Notes under the pieces: model-generated
Seen by the model: the letters and a program-made list of their open reading frames with translations, nothing else
Database searches by the model: none
Told to the model about the DNA's origin: nothing
Shown: one piece after another, positions 1 through 7,940 of the stretch
How positions within the stretch are numbered: the stretch's first letter is position 1
Layout: each line of letters starts with the position of its first letter
DNA from: Elusimicrobiales bacterium
GTDB taxonomy: Bacteria > Elusimicrobiota > Elusimicrobia > Elusimicrobiales > Elusimicrobiaceae
Length of the DNA stretch: 64,000 bases
Direction of reading: 5' to 3'
NCBI GenBank assembly: GCA_041651175.1
Contig: JBAZJT010000001.1
Coordinates: 62,001-126,000 of the forward strand
Position numbers and translations under genes: made by a program

Positions 1-148
1 CAGACACAACCCATACACAGAACCCGCCCAGCAGCGCGCTTTGAATTATGGTCTGGGACCAGACGTCCATTCCGCCGCGCAGCAGCGGATACGCCGCCAG
101 CATCGCGGCGAGATAAACGGCAAAAGCCCTGTCGGAAAGCCTGCTCAT
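1..148 (-). CDS. Membrane protein, N-terminal fragment (cut by window edge)
   Basis: Only the first 49 codons are in the window. The reading frame opens with ATG at 148 on the minus strand, 64 bases after the pilQ stop, and no earlier in-frame ATG or GTG with a good Shine-Dalgarno was found. The visible part is rich in Ala, Leu, Val and Trp and holds two hydrophobic stretches (about residues 9-20 and 33-49) separated by a short polar loop, which suggests a polytopic inner-membrane protein. It could be an O-antigen ligase/polymerase type protein lying downstream of the pilus genes, but too little is present to assign a family. Confidence 0.5.
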   Translation of the reverse strand, partial: MSRLSDRAFAVYLAAMLAAYPLLRGGMDVWSQTIIQSALLGGFCVWVVS

Positions 149-211
149 GGGGAAAAGACGCGGCGTTTTCCGCGCAGGCGGAAAACGCCGCAGGACACGC
201 AAAACCCGTTG

Positions 212-2080
212 TCAGACATCCAGTATGCGCGGCGTGACAAATATCAGCAGCTCTATGCGCTGGCGGGTGTTGACCTTCTTCTTGAAAAACCAGCCAAGAA
301 GCGGAATATCGCCCAGCAGCGGCACTTTGTAGAGCGCGTCCACCGTGCTGTCGTAGATAAGGCCGCCGATGACGGTGGTGGCGCCGTCCTTTGTCATGAC
401 GGTGGTGGAGGCGGTTCTGGTGTCAACGCCGGGCGCGCCGCCGGCAGCCACCGGCACCGTGAAATTCTGCTGGCTTACCGTGGGATTTACCGCCATGGTA
501 ATCCTGCCGTCGGCGTTTATAGTCGGGGTTACTTTCAACGTGATGCCGGTGGCGATATAGTTGACGGTGGTGTTTTGTATGGGCGGGCTGGTGTTTGTGA
601 CCGTGGTGGTCACATACGGTATCTGCGTGGTGATGTTGATGCTGGCTTCCTTGTTGTTGAAAGTCGTCACCCGCGGGTCGGAAAGCACCTTGGCCTTGCC
701 CTTTTGCAGCGCGGCCTGGAGGTTGACCTGGAAGATGTAATCGTTGGTCACATGTCCGAAATTGAACAATCCCACGGACGGCTCGCCGGAAACGGTGCCG
801 TATTTCGTGCCGAAGCTGCCCTTGCCGTAGGTGCCGCTGCCGGGCTGCCAGGGCCAGGGTTTCTGCGTGCCGTCCGGCTGGGTGTAATAAAGATCGCCTG
901 TGGTGCTGTCGGACTGCCAGGCGCCCATGATATTCTTGCCCGCCGCGCCGCCGTAAGCCGCATCCACATTGCCGGTCAGGTTCCACTCTATGCCGAAGGC
1001 GGAGGAATCGGTCAGGTTGACTTCCACTATTTTGGCCTCTATAAGCACCTGCTGCGGTTTGCGGTCTATCTGGCCCAGAATTCTGGCGGCTATATCCACT
1101 CCGTTGAGCGTGTCAGTTACAATCACCATGTTGTTGAGCGTGTTGACGGTAACGGTGCCGGTGCGCCCCTCCGCCTTTATGACGCCTGTAAGCATGGTCT
1201 GCGCGTCGGTGGCCTGGATGTAGTTGAGCGGGAACACCCTGGTCACCAGCACGGACTGCGACTTGTCGGCGTTAATGGCCTGCAAAGTGTTGATGCGCAT
1301 GATATTGGAGCCGAGCTGCTGCGCCACCAGCGCCTTCATGGACAGCACGGTGGAAAACGCCTCGCTGAACGGCACATTGTTGAGGCGGACGGTTACATTT
1401 CCCGCCACATCGTCGCTGAAAACCAGGTTTACGTTTATGCGCGCGGCCAGCATGTTGAGCACGTCGCGCACATCAGTGGCGTCGTAGTCCAACGTTACCG
1501 GGTCGTGCGGCAGACTGGCCAGAATGTCGTAATACTGGACCTTTTTCTGCGTGGCGGCGCCGTCCTGGCCGTCGGCAGGGGCGCTGTCGCCGTCCGGCGC
1601 GGGCTGCCGGGACCGCGTGGCCGCGGACGCGGCGCGCATGTCCGGCGCGGCGGGTTCTTCATGAGCGGGGAGCTTGCCCGGCGCGGACGCCAAATCGCCG
1701 GAGGGTCTGAGCAGGACGGTTATGGAATTTTCGGACGAAGAAATAGCGTAGGCGGCTTTTCTGGCAAGCTGCAGCACGACACGCGCTATGCCGACCGGCG
1801 TTTTCTGGTACTGTTCCACGCGCACGGCCTCTATCACGCCGCCGTCGCCGGAAATTTTCCTGTCGCCGTCCTTGAGGCGGCTGTCCAGCAGTTCCACCGC
1901 CACGCGCGGCGGCTCGGTAACCGAGAAGCTGTCGTACTGCGCGGGACGGTCCGTCCTGATGACCACTTTGTCCGGGCCGACCTCCACGGATTCAACAGAA
2001 ACAGGCTCCGCGGCAAGTAACGGCGCCGCGCTGCACTGAATCAGCGCAGCCGAAAGCGCGATTGCCGTAAATTTTCTCAT
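212..2080 (-). CDS. pilQ: Type IV pilus secretin PilQ
   Basis: PilQ forms the outer-membrane ring through which type IV pili or a related type II secretion pseudopilus pass. The 622-residue product has a signal peptide (about 1-24, ending in LLAAE) and an AMIN domain (about 25-125) that would bind peptidoglycan. A low-complexity linker follows, then a secretin N0/STN domain (about 180-260), a secretin N1 domain, and the C-terminal secretin beta-barrel domain with the typical VPLLGDIPLLGWFF end motif. A strong AAGGAG lies 9 bases before the ATG. A longer open frame extends upstream, but that part is antisense-like and overlaps the previous gene. The start overlaps the preceding gene by ATGA, so it is the last gene of the pilM-N-O-P-Q operon. 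Confidence 0.95.
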   Translation of the reverse strand: MRKFTAIALSAALIQCSAAPLLAAEPVSVESVEVGPDKVVIRTDRPAQYDSFSVTEPPRVAVELLDSRLKDGDRKISGDGGVIEAVRVEQYQKTPVGIARVVLQLARKAAYAISSSENSITVLLRPSGDLASAPGKLPAHEEPAAPDMRAASAATRSRQPAPDGDSAPADGQDGAATQKKVQYYDILASLPHDPVTLDYDATDVRDVLNMLAARINVNLVFSDDVAGNVTVRLNNVPFSEAFSTVLSMKALVAQQLGSNIMRINTLQAINADKSQSVLVTRVFPLNYIQATDAQTMLTGVIKAEGRTGTVTVNTLNNMVIVTDTLNGVDIAARILGQIDRKPQQVLIEAKIVEVNLTDSSAFGIEWNLTGNVDAAYGGAAGKNIMGAWQSDSTTGDLYYTQPDGTQKPWPWQPGSGTYGKGSFGTKYGTVSGEPSVGLFNFGHVTNDYIFQVNLQAALQKGKAKVLSDPRVTTFNNKEASINITTQIPYVTTTVTNTSPPIQNTTVNYIATGITLKVTPTINADGRITMAVNPTVSQQNFTVPVAAGGAPGVDTRTASTTVMTKDGATTVIGGLIYDSTVDALYKVPLLGDIPLLGWFFKKKVNTRQRIELLIFVTPRILDV

Positions 2081-2616
2081 CGGGGTTGCTCCTTGTCCGC
2101 GCCGCCGGAAAGCTTCGCGCCGCGCGCGGACCTGGTATATGGGAAATCCGCGGAAAGCGCGGTGGTTACAATCTCGCTGCCGCCGGAAAACAGGGTTACC
2201 TGCCTGTCCTGTATGACTCCGCTTATGCCGGAAACCGGCTTGTCCTTGCGGTCGTACAGCCTGCCTTTGGAAAGGTAATACGGCAGGCCGGAGAGCTTGT
2301 CGTAGAGCATGGCCACGCGGCCGTCCGGCGCGGTCATGATGCCGGAAAGCTCCAGGTTGCGCGGGTCGAATTCCACCGGCTCGGAGGAAGCGGCGCGCAG
2401 AATTTCCTGCGTGGCGCTGGAAGCCGGCCCCGACGACACGGAAACCGGCATAAACGGGTCGCGCCCGATTTCCTGCCGGTAAATCTGGCCCGCGCTTACG
2501 CCCGCGGAGGTGGAAAGCATTATATCCCCGCCGAAGACGTCCTGCGCCAGGCAGCGCGCGCCCATTGCCGGCAGGGCGGCCAGAACGCAGGAGAAAGCGG
2601 TTAAATGTACTCTCAT
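2077..2616 (-). CDS. pilP: PilP-like periplasmic pilus assembly protein
   Basis: A 179-residue exported protein between PilO and PilQ, the usual place of PilP. It has an N-terminal signal peptide (about 1-24; a Cys lies near the cleavage site but the lipobox is not canonical), a long flexible region containing the RDPFMP motif typical of PilP proteins, and a C-terminal small beta domain (about 85-160). PilP links the inner-membrane PilNO complex to the PilQ secretin. The gene starts 3 bases after pilO and overlaps pilQ by 4 bases, so translation is probably coupled. Identity rests on position, the motif and size rather than on strong overall similarity. Confidence 0.8.
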   Translation of the reverse strand: MRVHLTAFSCVLAALPAMGARCLAQDVFGGDIMLSTSAGVSAGQIYRQEIGRDPFMPVSVSSGPASSATQEILRAASSEPVEFDPRNLELSGIMTAPDGRVAMLYDKLSGLPYYLSKGRLYDRKDKPVSGISGVIQDRQVTLFSGGSEIVTTALSADFPYTRSARGAKLSGGADKEQPR

Positions 2617-2619
2617 ATC

Positions 2620-3168
2620 TCAACCTTTATACTGGTACGCCACCAGCACGAACGAGGCCTGTATCCCCGCGCCGGCGACGGACATGTTAACATCCCGCAC
2701 GGTGAAAATGCGCTGCGACGTCGCAATCTCGGCCAGGAAGCGGCCCACCGCGTGATAGCCGCCGGTAATGGTCAGCGCATAGGGAATTTCGGTGTAATAA
2801 ACCTGTTCCCGCGTGGGCAGGGGCGTTATCGCGGAGATAAAAACACTCTTGTCGCGCGCCAGGGCGGTCAGGGAGCGTATCATGTCCGGCAGCTTGCGGC
2901 CCTTGGGCAGCCGTTTTTCGGCGTCGGCCTCGCGGAGCCTGAGCTCTCTTATCTCGGCGTTGAGCGGCTCCAGCTTTGCGGCCATGCCCTTGGCTTTGGA
3001 TATCTCCTGGTTTATCCTCTCCACCCTTCCCACGGCGTCGGCCTTGCGCGCCGCATACGGCTTCCACAGGAATTTCCAGTAGCCGAAACCGAACATGCCG
3101 CAGAACATCACGGAGGCGGCAATTATTTTGGCCAACTCGCCGCTTGCCTGGTCCCGTTGCTCTGCCAT
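2620..3168 (-). CDS. pilO: Type IV pilus inner-membrane protein PilO
   Basis: A 182-residue bitopic membrane protein: a short cytoplasmic start, one membrane helix at about 12-33, a charged coiled coil (about 40-95), then a ferredoxin-like fold. This is the PilO architecture, which pairs with PilN to form the alignment subcomplex of the pilus machine. It sits one base after pilN and 3 bases before the PilP-like gene in the same operon. The segment around residues 120-140 (VYYTEIPYALTITGGYH) matches the PilO core strand region. Confidence 0.9.
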   Translation of the reverse strand: MAEQRDQASGELAKIIAASVMFCGMFGFGYWKFLWKPYAARKADAVGRVERINQEISKAKGMAAKLEPLNAEIRELRLREADAEKRLPKGRKLPDMIRSLTALARDKSVFISAITPLPTREQVYYTEIPYALTITGGYHAVGRFLAEIATSQRIFTVRDVNMSVAGAGIQASFVLVAYQYKG

Positions 3169-3169
3169 A

Positions 3170-3733
3170 TCATTTCACCGCCGGGGACTGATACGTCCCC
3201 TTCACCGAAAGAGAGAGTGTCTGCCCGTCCCTGCCGTTGCTGAGCGCGATGGGGCCCACTGTTACATTGGAGTATTCAGGAGCGGCCTCCATGCGGGAAA
3301 GCCAGGCGGCCACATCCTCGCCGCTGCGACCGGCGCAATTGAACCCGAAATCTATTTTCCCGCCGTCCTTGAGCTGCGTGCTGACCATGGAAAACCACAC
3401 CGTCTGCGACAGCTCGCGCGTTATGCCGCGCATGAACAGCGGATAATAATACCGCGACGACAGCAGCCCGTTGAGCGCGTCCAGATGCGACTTGAGCGCG
3501 TTGCGGCTTGTCTCCAGCTCGTTTACCACGGCGACGGTTTTAGCGCGCTCCTTGAGTTCCGCCTCTTTGACGCGCAGTTCCTTTTCAGCGCGGACGGCGC
3601 TTTCTATGTGCATGGCCGTAAGCCCCAGGAAGAACACCGCGGCCACAACCGCGCCGCCGGCCACGCGCGCGGCCTGCGTGCGTTTTTCCTGACGCTCCAG
3701 ATATTCCGGCGGGATGAGGTTTATCCGTATCAT
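3170..3733 (-). CDS. pilN: Type IV pilus assembly protein PilN
   Basis: A 187-residue bitopic protein. The first residues (MIRINLIPPEYLE) form the short cytoplasmic peptide that in PilN family members inserts into a groove of PilM. A membrane helix follows at about 25-43, then a coiled coil (about 48-85) and a periplasmic ferredoxin-like domain. It overlaps the end of pilM by 4 bases (ATGA) and precedes pilO by one base. Its function is the inner-membrane platform of the pilus machine, bridging cytoplasmic PilM with periplasmic PilO/PilP. Confidence 0.93.
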   Translation of the reverse strand: MIRINLIPPEYLERQEKRTQAARVAGGAVVAAVFFLGLTAMHIESAVRAEKELRVKEAELKERAKTVAVVNELETSRNALKSHLDALNGLLSSRYYYPLFMRGITRELSQTVWFSMVSTQLKDGGKIDFGFNCAGRSGEDVAAWLSRMEAAPEYSNVTVGPIALSNGRDGQTLSLSVKGTYQSPAVK

Positions 3734-4860
3734 TGCCAGTCCCAGAGCCTGCGCAGCGCCAAGCCGGCGGCCACCGTCAGCGACGGCGCCACCTCCGGCG
3801 GGACGGGCGGCGCGTCCGAGCCGGTGATTATGCTGAGCGGATTGAACTGCTCCACCGGCACCTTAAGCTCGCCCGACAGGAAAGAGGCCAGATTGGGCAT
3901 TCCGGAACTGCCGCCGGTTATATACGCCTTGGAAACCGCCCTGTCCGGCCCCTGCGAAAGATAAAAATCCACCGAGCGGCGCACCTCCCCCGCAAGGTCG
4001 CGCGCGATGTCGGCGATAATGGCCGAGGCCTGGTCGCTCTGCACCACCGACAGGGTGTCCTGCCCGGAAGGCGGCAGGGTTTTGGCCAAGTCTTTGATGC
4101 CGACCTGCCGCTTGATATCTTCGGCCTTGGCGGCTTCTATGCCCAGATTTTTGGAAACGGTTTTGGTGAAGCTGCTGCCGGCTATAAGAATGTCGCGCGC
4201 CACGCGGGTGACGCCGTTTTCCATGATGGCGAGATTGGTGAGCTTGTGTCCGATGTTGAGCATTACCACCGCGCCGCTGTGAGAGCCGCCCATTCGCTCG
4301 TATATGGTTTCCAGCGTGAAGGCGTCCACGTCTATGACCAGAGGGGAAATGTCCGCCGCGCGGAACACTTCCATCCTCTCGCTGATAAGCTCGCTGCGCG
4401 CGGCGACCAGCGCGATTTGCATTTTTTTCTGGCCTTCCTCCACGCTCTCGCCGAGAATATGGCAGCCGAGCTGCACGTCTTTTATGTCAAAGGGGATGAA
4501 CGGCTCCGCCTCTGCGGGCAGCATGAGCGGCAAATCCCTCGGGGCTATTTTCGGAACGGAAACGTAGCGCACTATCACCGCGTTGCCCGACACCGAAACC
4601 GCCACCGAGCGCGGCCTGATGCCGGCGCGGCTGAAGGAGTCTTTTACCAGCCGCGCGGTAACCATTTTCTTTTCTTCGGGGGAAGCGTCAGCCTTGAACT
4701 GCAGCGGCGCATGCGCCCAGCCTTTGAGCCGGCAGGTCTTATCGCCCGCGACGAGCCAGACGATTTTAACCGCATGGCTGCCCAGGTCCACGCCGACAAG
4801 CTCCTGAGGCCCCAGGAATACGCTCTTCAACGAATCCACCAAATCCGCCGCTTTCATCAT
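3730..4860 (-). CDS. pilM: Type IV pilus assembly ATPase-fold protein PilM
   Basis: A 376-residue actin/FtsA-like cytoplasmic protein. The phosphate-1 motif is seen near the N terminus (GVDLGSHAVKIVW, about 23-35), a phosphate-2 region near 200 (VVMLNIGHKLTNLAI) and an adenosine motif near 315 (AYITGGSSGMPNLASF). PilM binds the N-terminal peptide of PilN and connects the pilus platform to the cytoplasmic motors. It heads the pilMNOPQ operon. Two ATG codons are tandem (4860 and 4857) and the Shine-Dalgarno is weak. An AT-rich run (about 4871-4884) upstream could be its -10 region. A 28-codon copy of its 5' end recurs near 10983 beyond the arsenic operon. Confidence 0.95.
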   Translation of the reverse strand: MMKAADLVDSLKSVFLGPQELVGVDLGSHAVKIVWLVAGDKTCRLKGWAHAPLQFKADASPEEKKMVTARLVKDSFSRAGIRPRSVAVSVSGNAVIVRYVSVPKIAPRDLPLMLPAEAEPFIPFDIKDVQLGCHILGESVEEGQKKMQIALVAARSELISERMEVFRAADISPLVIDVDAFTLETIYERMGGSHSGAVVMLNIGHKLTNLAIMENGVTRVARDILIAGSSFTKTVSKNLGIEAAKAEDIKRQVGIKDLAKTLPPSGQDTLSVVQSDQASAIIADIARDLAGEVRRSVDFYLSQGPDRAVSKAYITGGSSGMPNLASFLSGELKVPVEQFNPLSIITGSDAPPVPPEVAPSLTVAAGLALRRLWDWQ

Positions 4861-4901
4861 AAATCATCTACAGTCTATATATATCTTCCCGCGCGCGCAA
4901 G
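4776..4901 (-). repeat. Left copy of the pilM 5'-end direct duplication
   Basis: This segment covers the first 28 codons of pilM plus about 40 bases of upstream DNA, including the AT-rich promoter-like run and a CCCGCGCGCGCAAG block. A 125 bp imperfect copy in the same orientation lies at 10899-11023. The two copies enclose the repeat at 4913-5208 and the whole arsenic operon. See the entry at 10899. Confidence 0.85.
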
Positions 4902-4912
4902 GGGGGCGGGAC

Positions 4913-5208
4913 CAGGTTTTTTCCACAATGCCGTATTTTGCTGTCCCGTATTGCAGGAAACAACCGCGCGAATAAAGGAACAAATGCAAAAATAACGGCG
5001 TCCCTCTTTGAAACACACAAAAATGGAAAAGAACACCTTTCCCCTTGTCAATCAACGGCATAACACGAAACACACGAAAAGGCTCTGGAACAAGGCGGGA
5101 ACAACTACCGGAAACTTTTTTTGTTCCCCTTTCGTGTGTTTCGTGGTTTGATTCCGTTTTCGTTGCCGCCAATACACCACAGCTTTTCAAAAAACGGGTG
5201 ATGTCGCA
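4913..5208. mobile_element. MITE-like non-coding repeat, copy A
   Basis: A non-coding segment of about 296 bp between pilM and arsR that is clearly similar along most of its length to 12776-13038. Both contain a long hairpin: arms at 5063-5081 and 5128-5146 pair (CACGAAACACACGAAAAGG with its inverse), enclosing a second smaller inverted pair (GGGAACAA / TTGTTCCC). The right end reads AAAAAACGGGTGATGTCG, which is the inverse of the left end of copy B. The 9-base sequence GGGCGGGAC occurs directly on both sides (4904-4912 and 5209-5217), as a target-site duplication would. No protein is encoded; an open frame across it is a by-product. Confidence 0.65.
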
Positions 5209-5255
5209 GGGCGGGACAGGGGGCGGGCCGCCAAGCCGGAGTGTCGCGCCTGGAA

Positions 5256-5284
5256 TTGACAAGCATTTTGTTATTTTGCAAAAT
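5256..5284 (+). promoter_or_regulatory. Promoter and likely ArsR operator
   Basis: A consensus -35 hexamer TTGACA (5256-5261) is followed after 17 bases by CAAAAT (5279-5284) as a -10. The -10 is embedded in a perfect 12-base palindrome ATTTTGCAAAAT (5273-5284), a plausible binding site for the ArsR repressor encoded 22 bases downstream. This would give an autoregulated arsenic operon; the operator role is inferred. Confidence 0.65.
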
Positions 5285-5305
5285 ACTAGACAATGGAGGC
5301 CGCGC

Positions 5306-5635
5306 ATGACAAAGCAAAAAATGTTTTATGATTCGCAGGCGCAGGTGATAAAAGCCCTCGCCCACCCCACAAGGCTGCTGCTGGTAAACAGGCTTGCCCG
5401 GCAAGCGGTCTGCGTTTGCGACCTGACCGCAACGGCGGGCTGCGATATCTCAACCGTCTCGCTCCATCTCAATTTATTGCGCAAGGCCGGGCTCGTCTGC
5501 TCGGAAAAGAAAGGCAACCGGGTATACTACCGCCTGCTGTGCCCGTGCATAATGGAATTTCTCGGCTGCATCGCCCGCGTAGTCAGGGATAATGCCAGGC
5601 GGCAGGCAAGGGTCGCCTCCGGGTGGACGCGATGA
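5306..5635 (+). CDS. arsR: ArsR-family metalloid-responsive repressor
   Basis: A 109-residue winged-helix repressor of the ArsR/SmtB family, which dissociates from DNA when As(III) or Sb(III) binds. Residues about 10-90 form the HTH domain: the metal-binding CVCDL sequence lies at the start of the recognition region and the recognition helix contains ISTVSLHLNLLRKAGLV. Extra Cys residues (LCPCIMEFLGC) lie at the C terminus. The ATG at 5306 is chosen because GGAGG stands 7 bases before it and because the upstream extension of the frame runs through the non-coding repeat. It is the first gene of the arsenic operon and its stop overlaps the next start (ATGA). Confidence 0.93.
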   Translation: MTKQKMFYDSQAQVIKALAHPTRLLLVNRLARQAVCVCDLTATAGCDISTVSLHLNLLRKAGLVCSEKKGNRVYYRLLCPCIMEFLGCIARVVRDNARRQARVASGWTR

Positions 5636-6930
5636 ACTGGAAAACCGAGTGGAAATGGCTGGCGGGCTTTGCCGCCGCGTTCTTTGCGTTCTATTTCCTG
5701 CCGGTCGGCGCGCCGCGTTTTGACGGCGCGGTAACCGAAGCGCTGGAACTGACCAAATGGTATACGCGCGAGCATGTGCTGCTATGCCTTGTGCCGGCCT
5801 TGTTGATAGCCGGAGGCATTTCAGCTTTCGTCAGCCAGGCGTCCGTCATGCGCTACTTTGGGGCGCAGGCTAACAAAATTTTATCTTACGGCGTGGCCTC
5901 GGTATCCGGTACGATACTGACGGTCTGTTCCTGCACCGTGCTGCCGCTTTTTGCCGGAATTTACAAGCGGGGAGCCGGGCTTGGCCCCGCCATCGCTTTC
6001 CTCTACTCCGGCCCGGCAATCAATGTGCTGGCGATTGTGCTGACCGCCCGCATACTCGGCTTTGAAATGGGCCTTGCCCGCGCTATCGGCGCGGTGGTGT
6101 TTAGCGTGGTCATCGGCCTGGCGATGCACTTTATCTTTATAAAGGAAGAAGCCGCCAAAGCGCAGTCTCAGGCGGATTTGCCCGTGCCGGAAGCAATCAG
6201 GCCGCTTTGGCAGACGGTTTTGTATTTCGCCGCGATGTGCGCTGTCCTTGTTTTTGCCAACTGGGGCAAGGCAGGCGAAACAAGCGGATTCTTTTATGCG
6301 GTTTACTCCGTGAAGTGGCCGTTAACTTCTCTGTCCGCGCTTGCCTTCGCGTTTTTTGTGGTCCGGTGGTTCGGCGCGGATAGAATTAAAATTATTGCCG
6401 CCTCGTCCGCCACGGCTGTTCTGGCATTGGTTTTTCATGATATGCCGGTGATAGCCTTCAGCGCGGGATTTATCGGCTTATCGTGGGCGATTAACGGCGA
6501 GGAAGGCGAACTGGGCGACTGGTTTTCGGCTTCATGGGAACTGTCAAAACAGATATTCCCGCTGCTGCTCGGCGGCGTATTCGTTTCGGGGTTTCTGCTC
6601 GGCAGGCCGGGGCATGAGGGAGTAATCCCGTCGGCCTGGGTGGCGTGGGCCGTGGGCGGCAATTCATTTGCGGCTAATTTCTTTTCGTCAATCGTGGCGG
6701 CGTTCATGTATTTCGCCACGCTGACCGAAGTGCCGATATTGCAGGGGTTTATCGGCAGCGGCATGGGCAAAGGCCCCGCGCTGGCGTTGCTGCTTGCGGG
6801 TCCCGCGCTCTCGCTGCCCAGCATGCTGGTGCTGAAAAGCGTGATGGGCGCTAAAAAAACAGCGGTTTATGTGGCCCTGGTTGTCATTATGGCGACATTC
6901 AGCGGAATGTTCTACGGAGCGTTTTTTTAA
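5632..6930 (+). CDS. arsP: ArsP-type permease (DUF318/YraQ family)
   Basis: A 432-residue polytopic membrane protein with about 9-10 hydrophobic helices, of the family that includes ArsP, the exporter of trivalent methylated and aromatic organoarsenicals. The signature CSCTVLPLFAGI (Cys99 and Cys101) and the following GPAINVLA segment are the conserved core of this family, repeated in weaker form in the second half (SLPSMLVL). The neighbouring arsM would produce methylarsenite, the known ArsP substrate, which supports the assignment. The start at 5632 overlaps the arsR stop; an in-frame ATG at 5623 is possible. Other DUF318 members may transport other solutes. Confidence 0.85.
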   Translation: MNWKTEWKWLAGFAAAFFAFYFLPVGAPRFDGAVTEALELTKWYTREHVLLCLVPALLIAGGISAFVSQASVMRYFGAQANKILSYGVASVSGTILTVCSCTVLPLFAGIYKRGAGLGPAIAFLYSGPAINVLAIVLTARILGFEMGLARAIGAVVFSVVIGLAMHFIFIKEEAAKAQSQADLPVPEAIRPLWQTVLYFAAMCAVLVFANWGKAGETSGFFYAVYSVKWPLTSLSALAFAFFVVRWFGADRIKIIAASSATAVLALVFHDMPVIAFSAGFIGLSWAINGEEGELGDWFSASWELSKQIFPLLLGGVFVSGFLLGRPGHEGVIPSAWVAWAVGGNSFAANFFSSIVAAFMYFATLTEVPILQGFIGSGMGKGPALALLLAGPALSLPSMLVLKSVMGAKKTAVYVALVVIMATFSGMFYGAFF

Positions 6931-6939
6931 GGAGGCGAC

Positions 6940-7173
6940 ATGAAAACGATACAGATACTGGGCATGGGCTGCCCTAAATGCAACAAGCTCTACGAGCATG
7001 CCGAGGCTGCGGCAAAAGAGCTGGGCATTGAATACAAAATGGAGAAAATCTCCGACATAAACAAAATCACCGACATGGGCGTGATGATGACCCCCGCGCT
7101 GGCGGTTGACGGCACGGTGAAAATCTCTGGCAGAGTGCCGACGGTGGAAGCCCTCAAGGAGTTGTTGAAATGA
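6940..7173 (+). CDS. arsE: ArsE-like small thioredoxin-fold protein
   Basis: A 77-residue single-domain thioredoxin-fold protein of the TM0996/MTH895 glutaredoxin-like type, with the redox pair Cys11-Pro-Lys-Cys14 after the first strand (IQILGMGCPKC) and the cis-proline loop MTPALAVDG. Such small proteins occur with ArsF and ArsG in operons for aromatic arsenicals, where ArsE and ArsF are described as reducing nitroaromatic arsenicals. Here both partners lie a few genes downstream. A strong AAGGAGG precedes the ATG by 5 bases, and the stop overlaps arsM by 4 bases. A general disulfide-exchange role in As(V)/methylarsenate reduction is an alternative. Confidence 0.75.
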   Translation: MKTIQILGMGCPKCNKLYEHAEAAAKELGIEYKMEKISDINKITDMGVMMTPALAVDGTVKISGRVPTVEALKELLK

Positions 7174-7940
7174 AATCTTCCGCGGCTCTAAGAAAAATTG
7201 TCAGGCTGGCCTACGGGCGCGCGGCCAGAAAATCCCAATCCTGCTGCTCCGGCTCGTCCTGCTGCGGACACGCGTCAGGCAAGGCGGTTGAAGGCGAATT
7301 GGGGCTTTCCTGCGGCGACCCCGTGGCATTTTCCAAAATAAAAAAAGGCATGACCGTGGTTGATCTCGGCAGCGGCGCGGGCAAAGACGTGTTCATCGCC
7401 GCCGGAATTGCCGGCCCCGGGGGCCGCGCCATAGGCGTGGACATGACGGCGGGCATGCTCCGTCTCGCCAGACGCAATCTTGAGAAATTCACCGCCAGAA
7501 CCGGCCTTGCCAATGCGGAATTCCGCAAGGGCATTATTGAAAAACTGCCTGTTGAGAACGGCGAGGCGGACCTGATAATATCCAACTGCGTCATAAACCT
7601 CTCGCCCGACAAACCCGCCGTGTTCCGCGAGGCGTTCCGCGCGCTTAAGCCCGGCGGCAAACTGGTGGTCAGCGACATAGCGCTTAACCGCGCTTTGCCG
7701 CCCAGGCTGAAAAAAGACGCCGGGCTTTACGCCGCCTGCGTGGCGGGCGCGCTTTTGCGCGAAGATTATATCGGAGCGATAAGACAGGCCGGTTTTGTGA
7801 AAATAAAAACGCTTTCCGACAAGCTTTATTCCGCGGGGGCGGCGGGGCTGGACCCGATAACCTCCAGAACCGGCAAGGCGCTTGAGGGCGCGGCCTCAAG
7901 CCTTACAATTGAGGCGGTTAAACCCGGGAGGAGAAAATAA
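7170..7940 (+). CDS. arsM: Arsenite S-adenosylmethionine methyltransferase ArsM
   Basis: Methylates As(III) to mono-, di- and trimethyl arsenic using S-adenosylmethionine. The 256-residue protein has the class I methyltransferase motif VVDLGSGAGKDVF (63-75), the acidic ribose-binding residue in GVDMT (89-93), and the three conserved arsenic-binding cysteines of the family: Cys48 (SCGDP), Cys140 (SNCVINL) and Cys190 (AACVAGAL). The 50-residue spacing between the last two equals that of characterised ArsM proteins. An extra Cys-rich cluster (CC at 25-26 and 31-32) precedes the domain. The start overlaps the previous stop and the stop overlaps the next start (TAATG), so the genes are tightly coupled. 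Confidence 0.95.
   Translation: MKSSAALRKIVRLAYGRAARKSQSCCSGSSCCGHASGKAVEGELGLSCGDPVAFSKIKKGMTVVDLGSGAGKDVFIAAGIAGPGGRAIGVDMTAGMLRLARRNLEKFTARTGLANAEFRKGIIEKLPVENGEADLIISNCVINLSPDKPAVFREAFRALKPGGKLVVSDIALNRALPPRLKKDAGLYAACVAGALLREDYIGAIRQAGFVKIKTLSDKLYSAGAAGLDPITSRTGKALEGAASSLTIEAVKPGRRK

Noticed and set aside
41..2020. 659-codon open frame opposite pilQ
   Set aside because: It runs antisense to the well-supported pilQ gene, has low-complexity His/Arg/Gly-rich composition and no recognised domain; a by-product of GC-rich third positions.
5045..5305. N-terminal extension of ArsR
   Set aside because: The added residues translate the non-coding repeat and the arsR promoter; a good ribosome-binding site supports the ATG at 5306.
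4864..5307. Small protein between pilM and arsR containing NHETHERG-type sequence
   Set aside because: The frame is a translation of the MITE-like repeat hairpin, and the same words appear in the repeat copy at 12726-12968.
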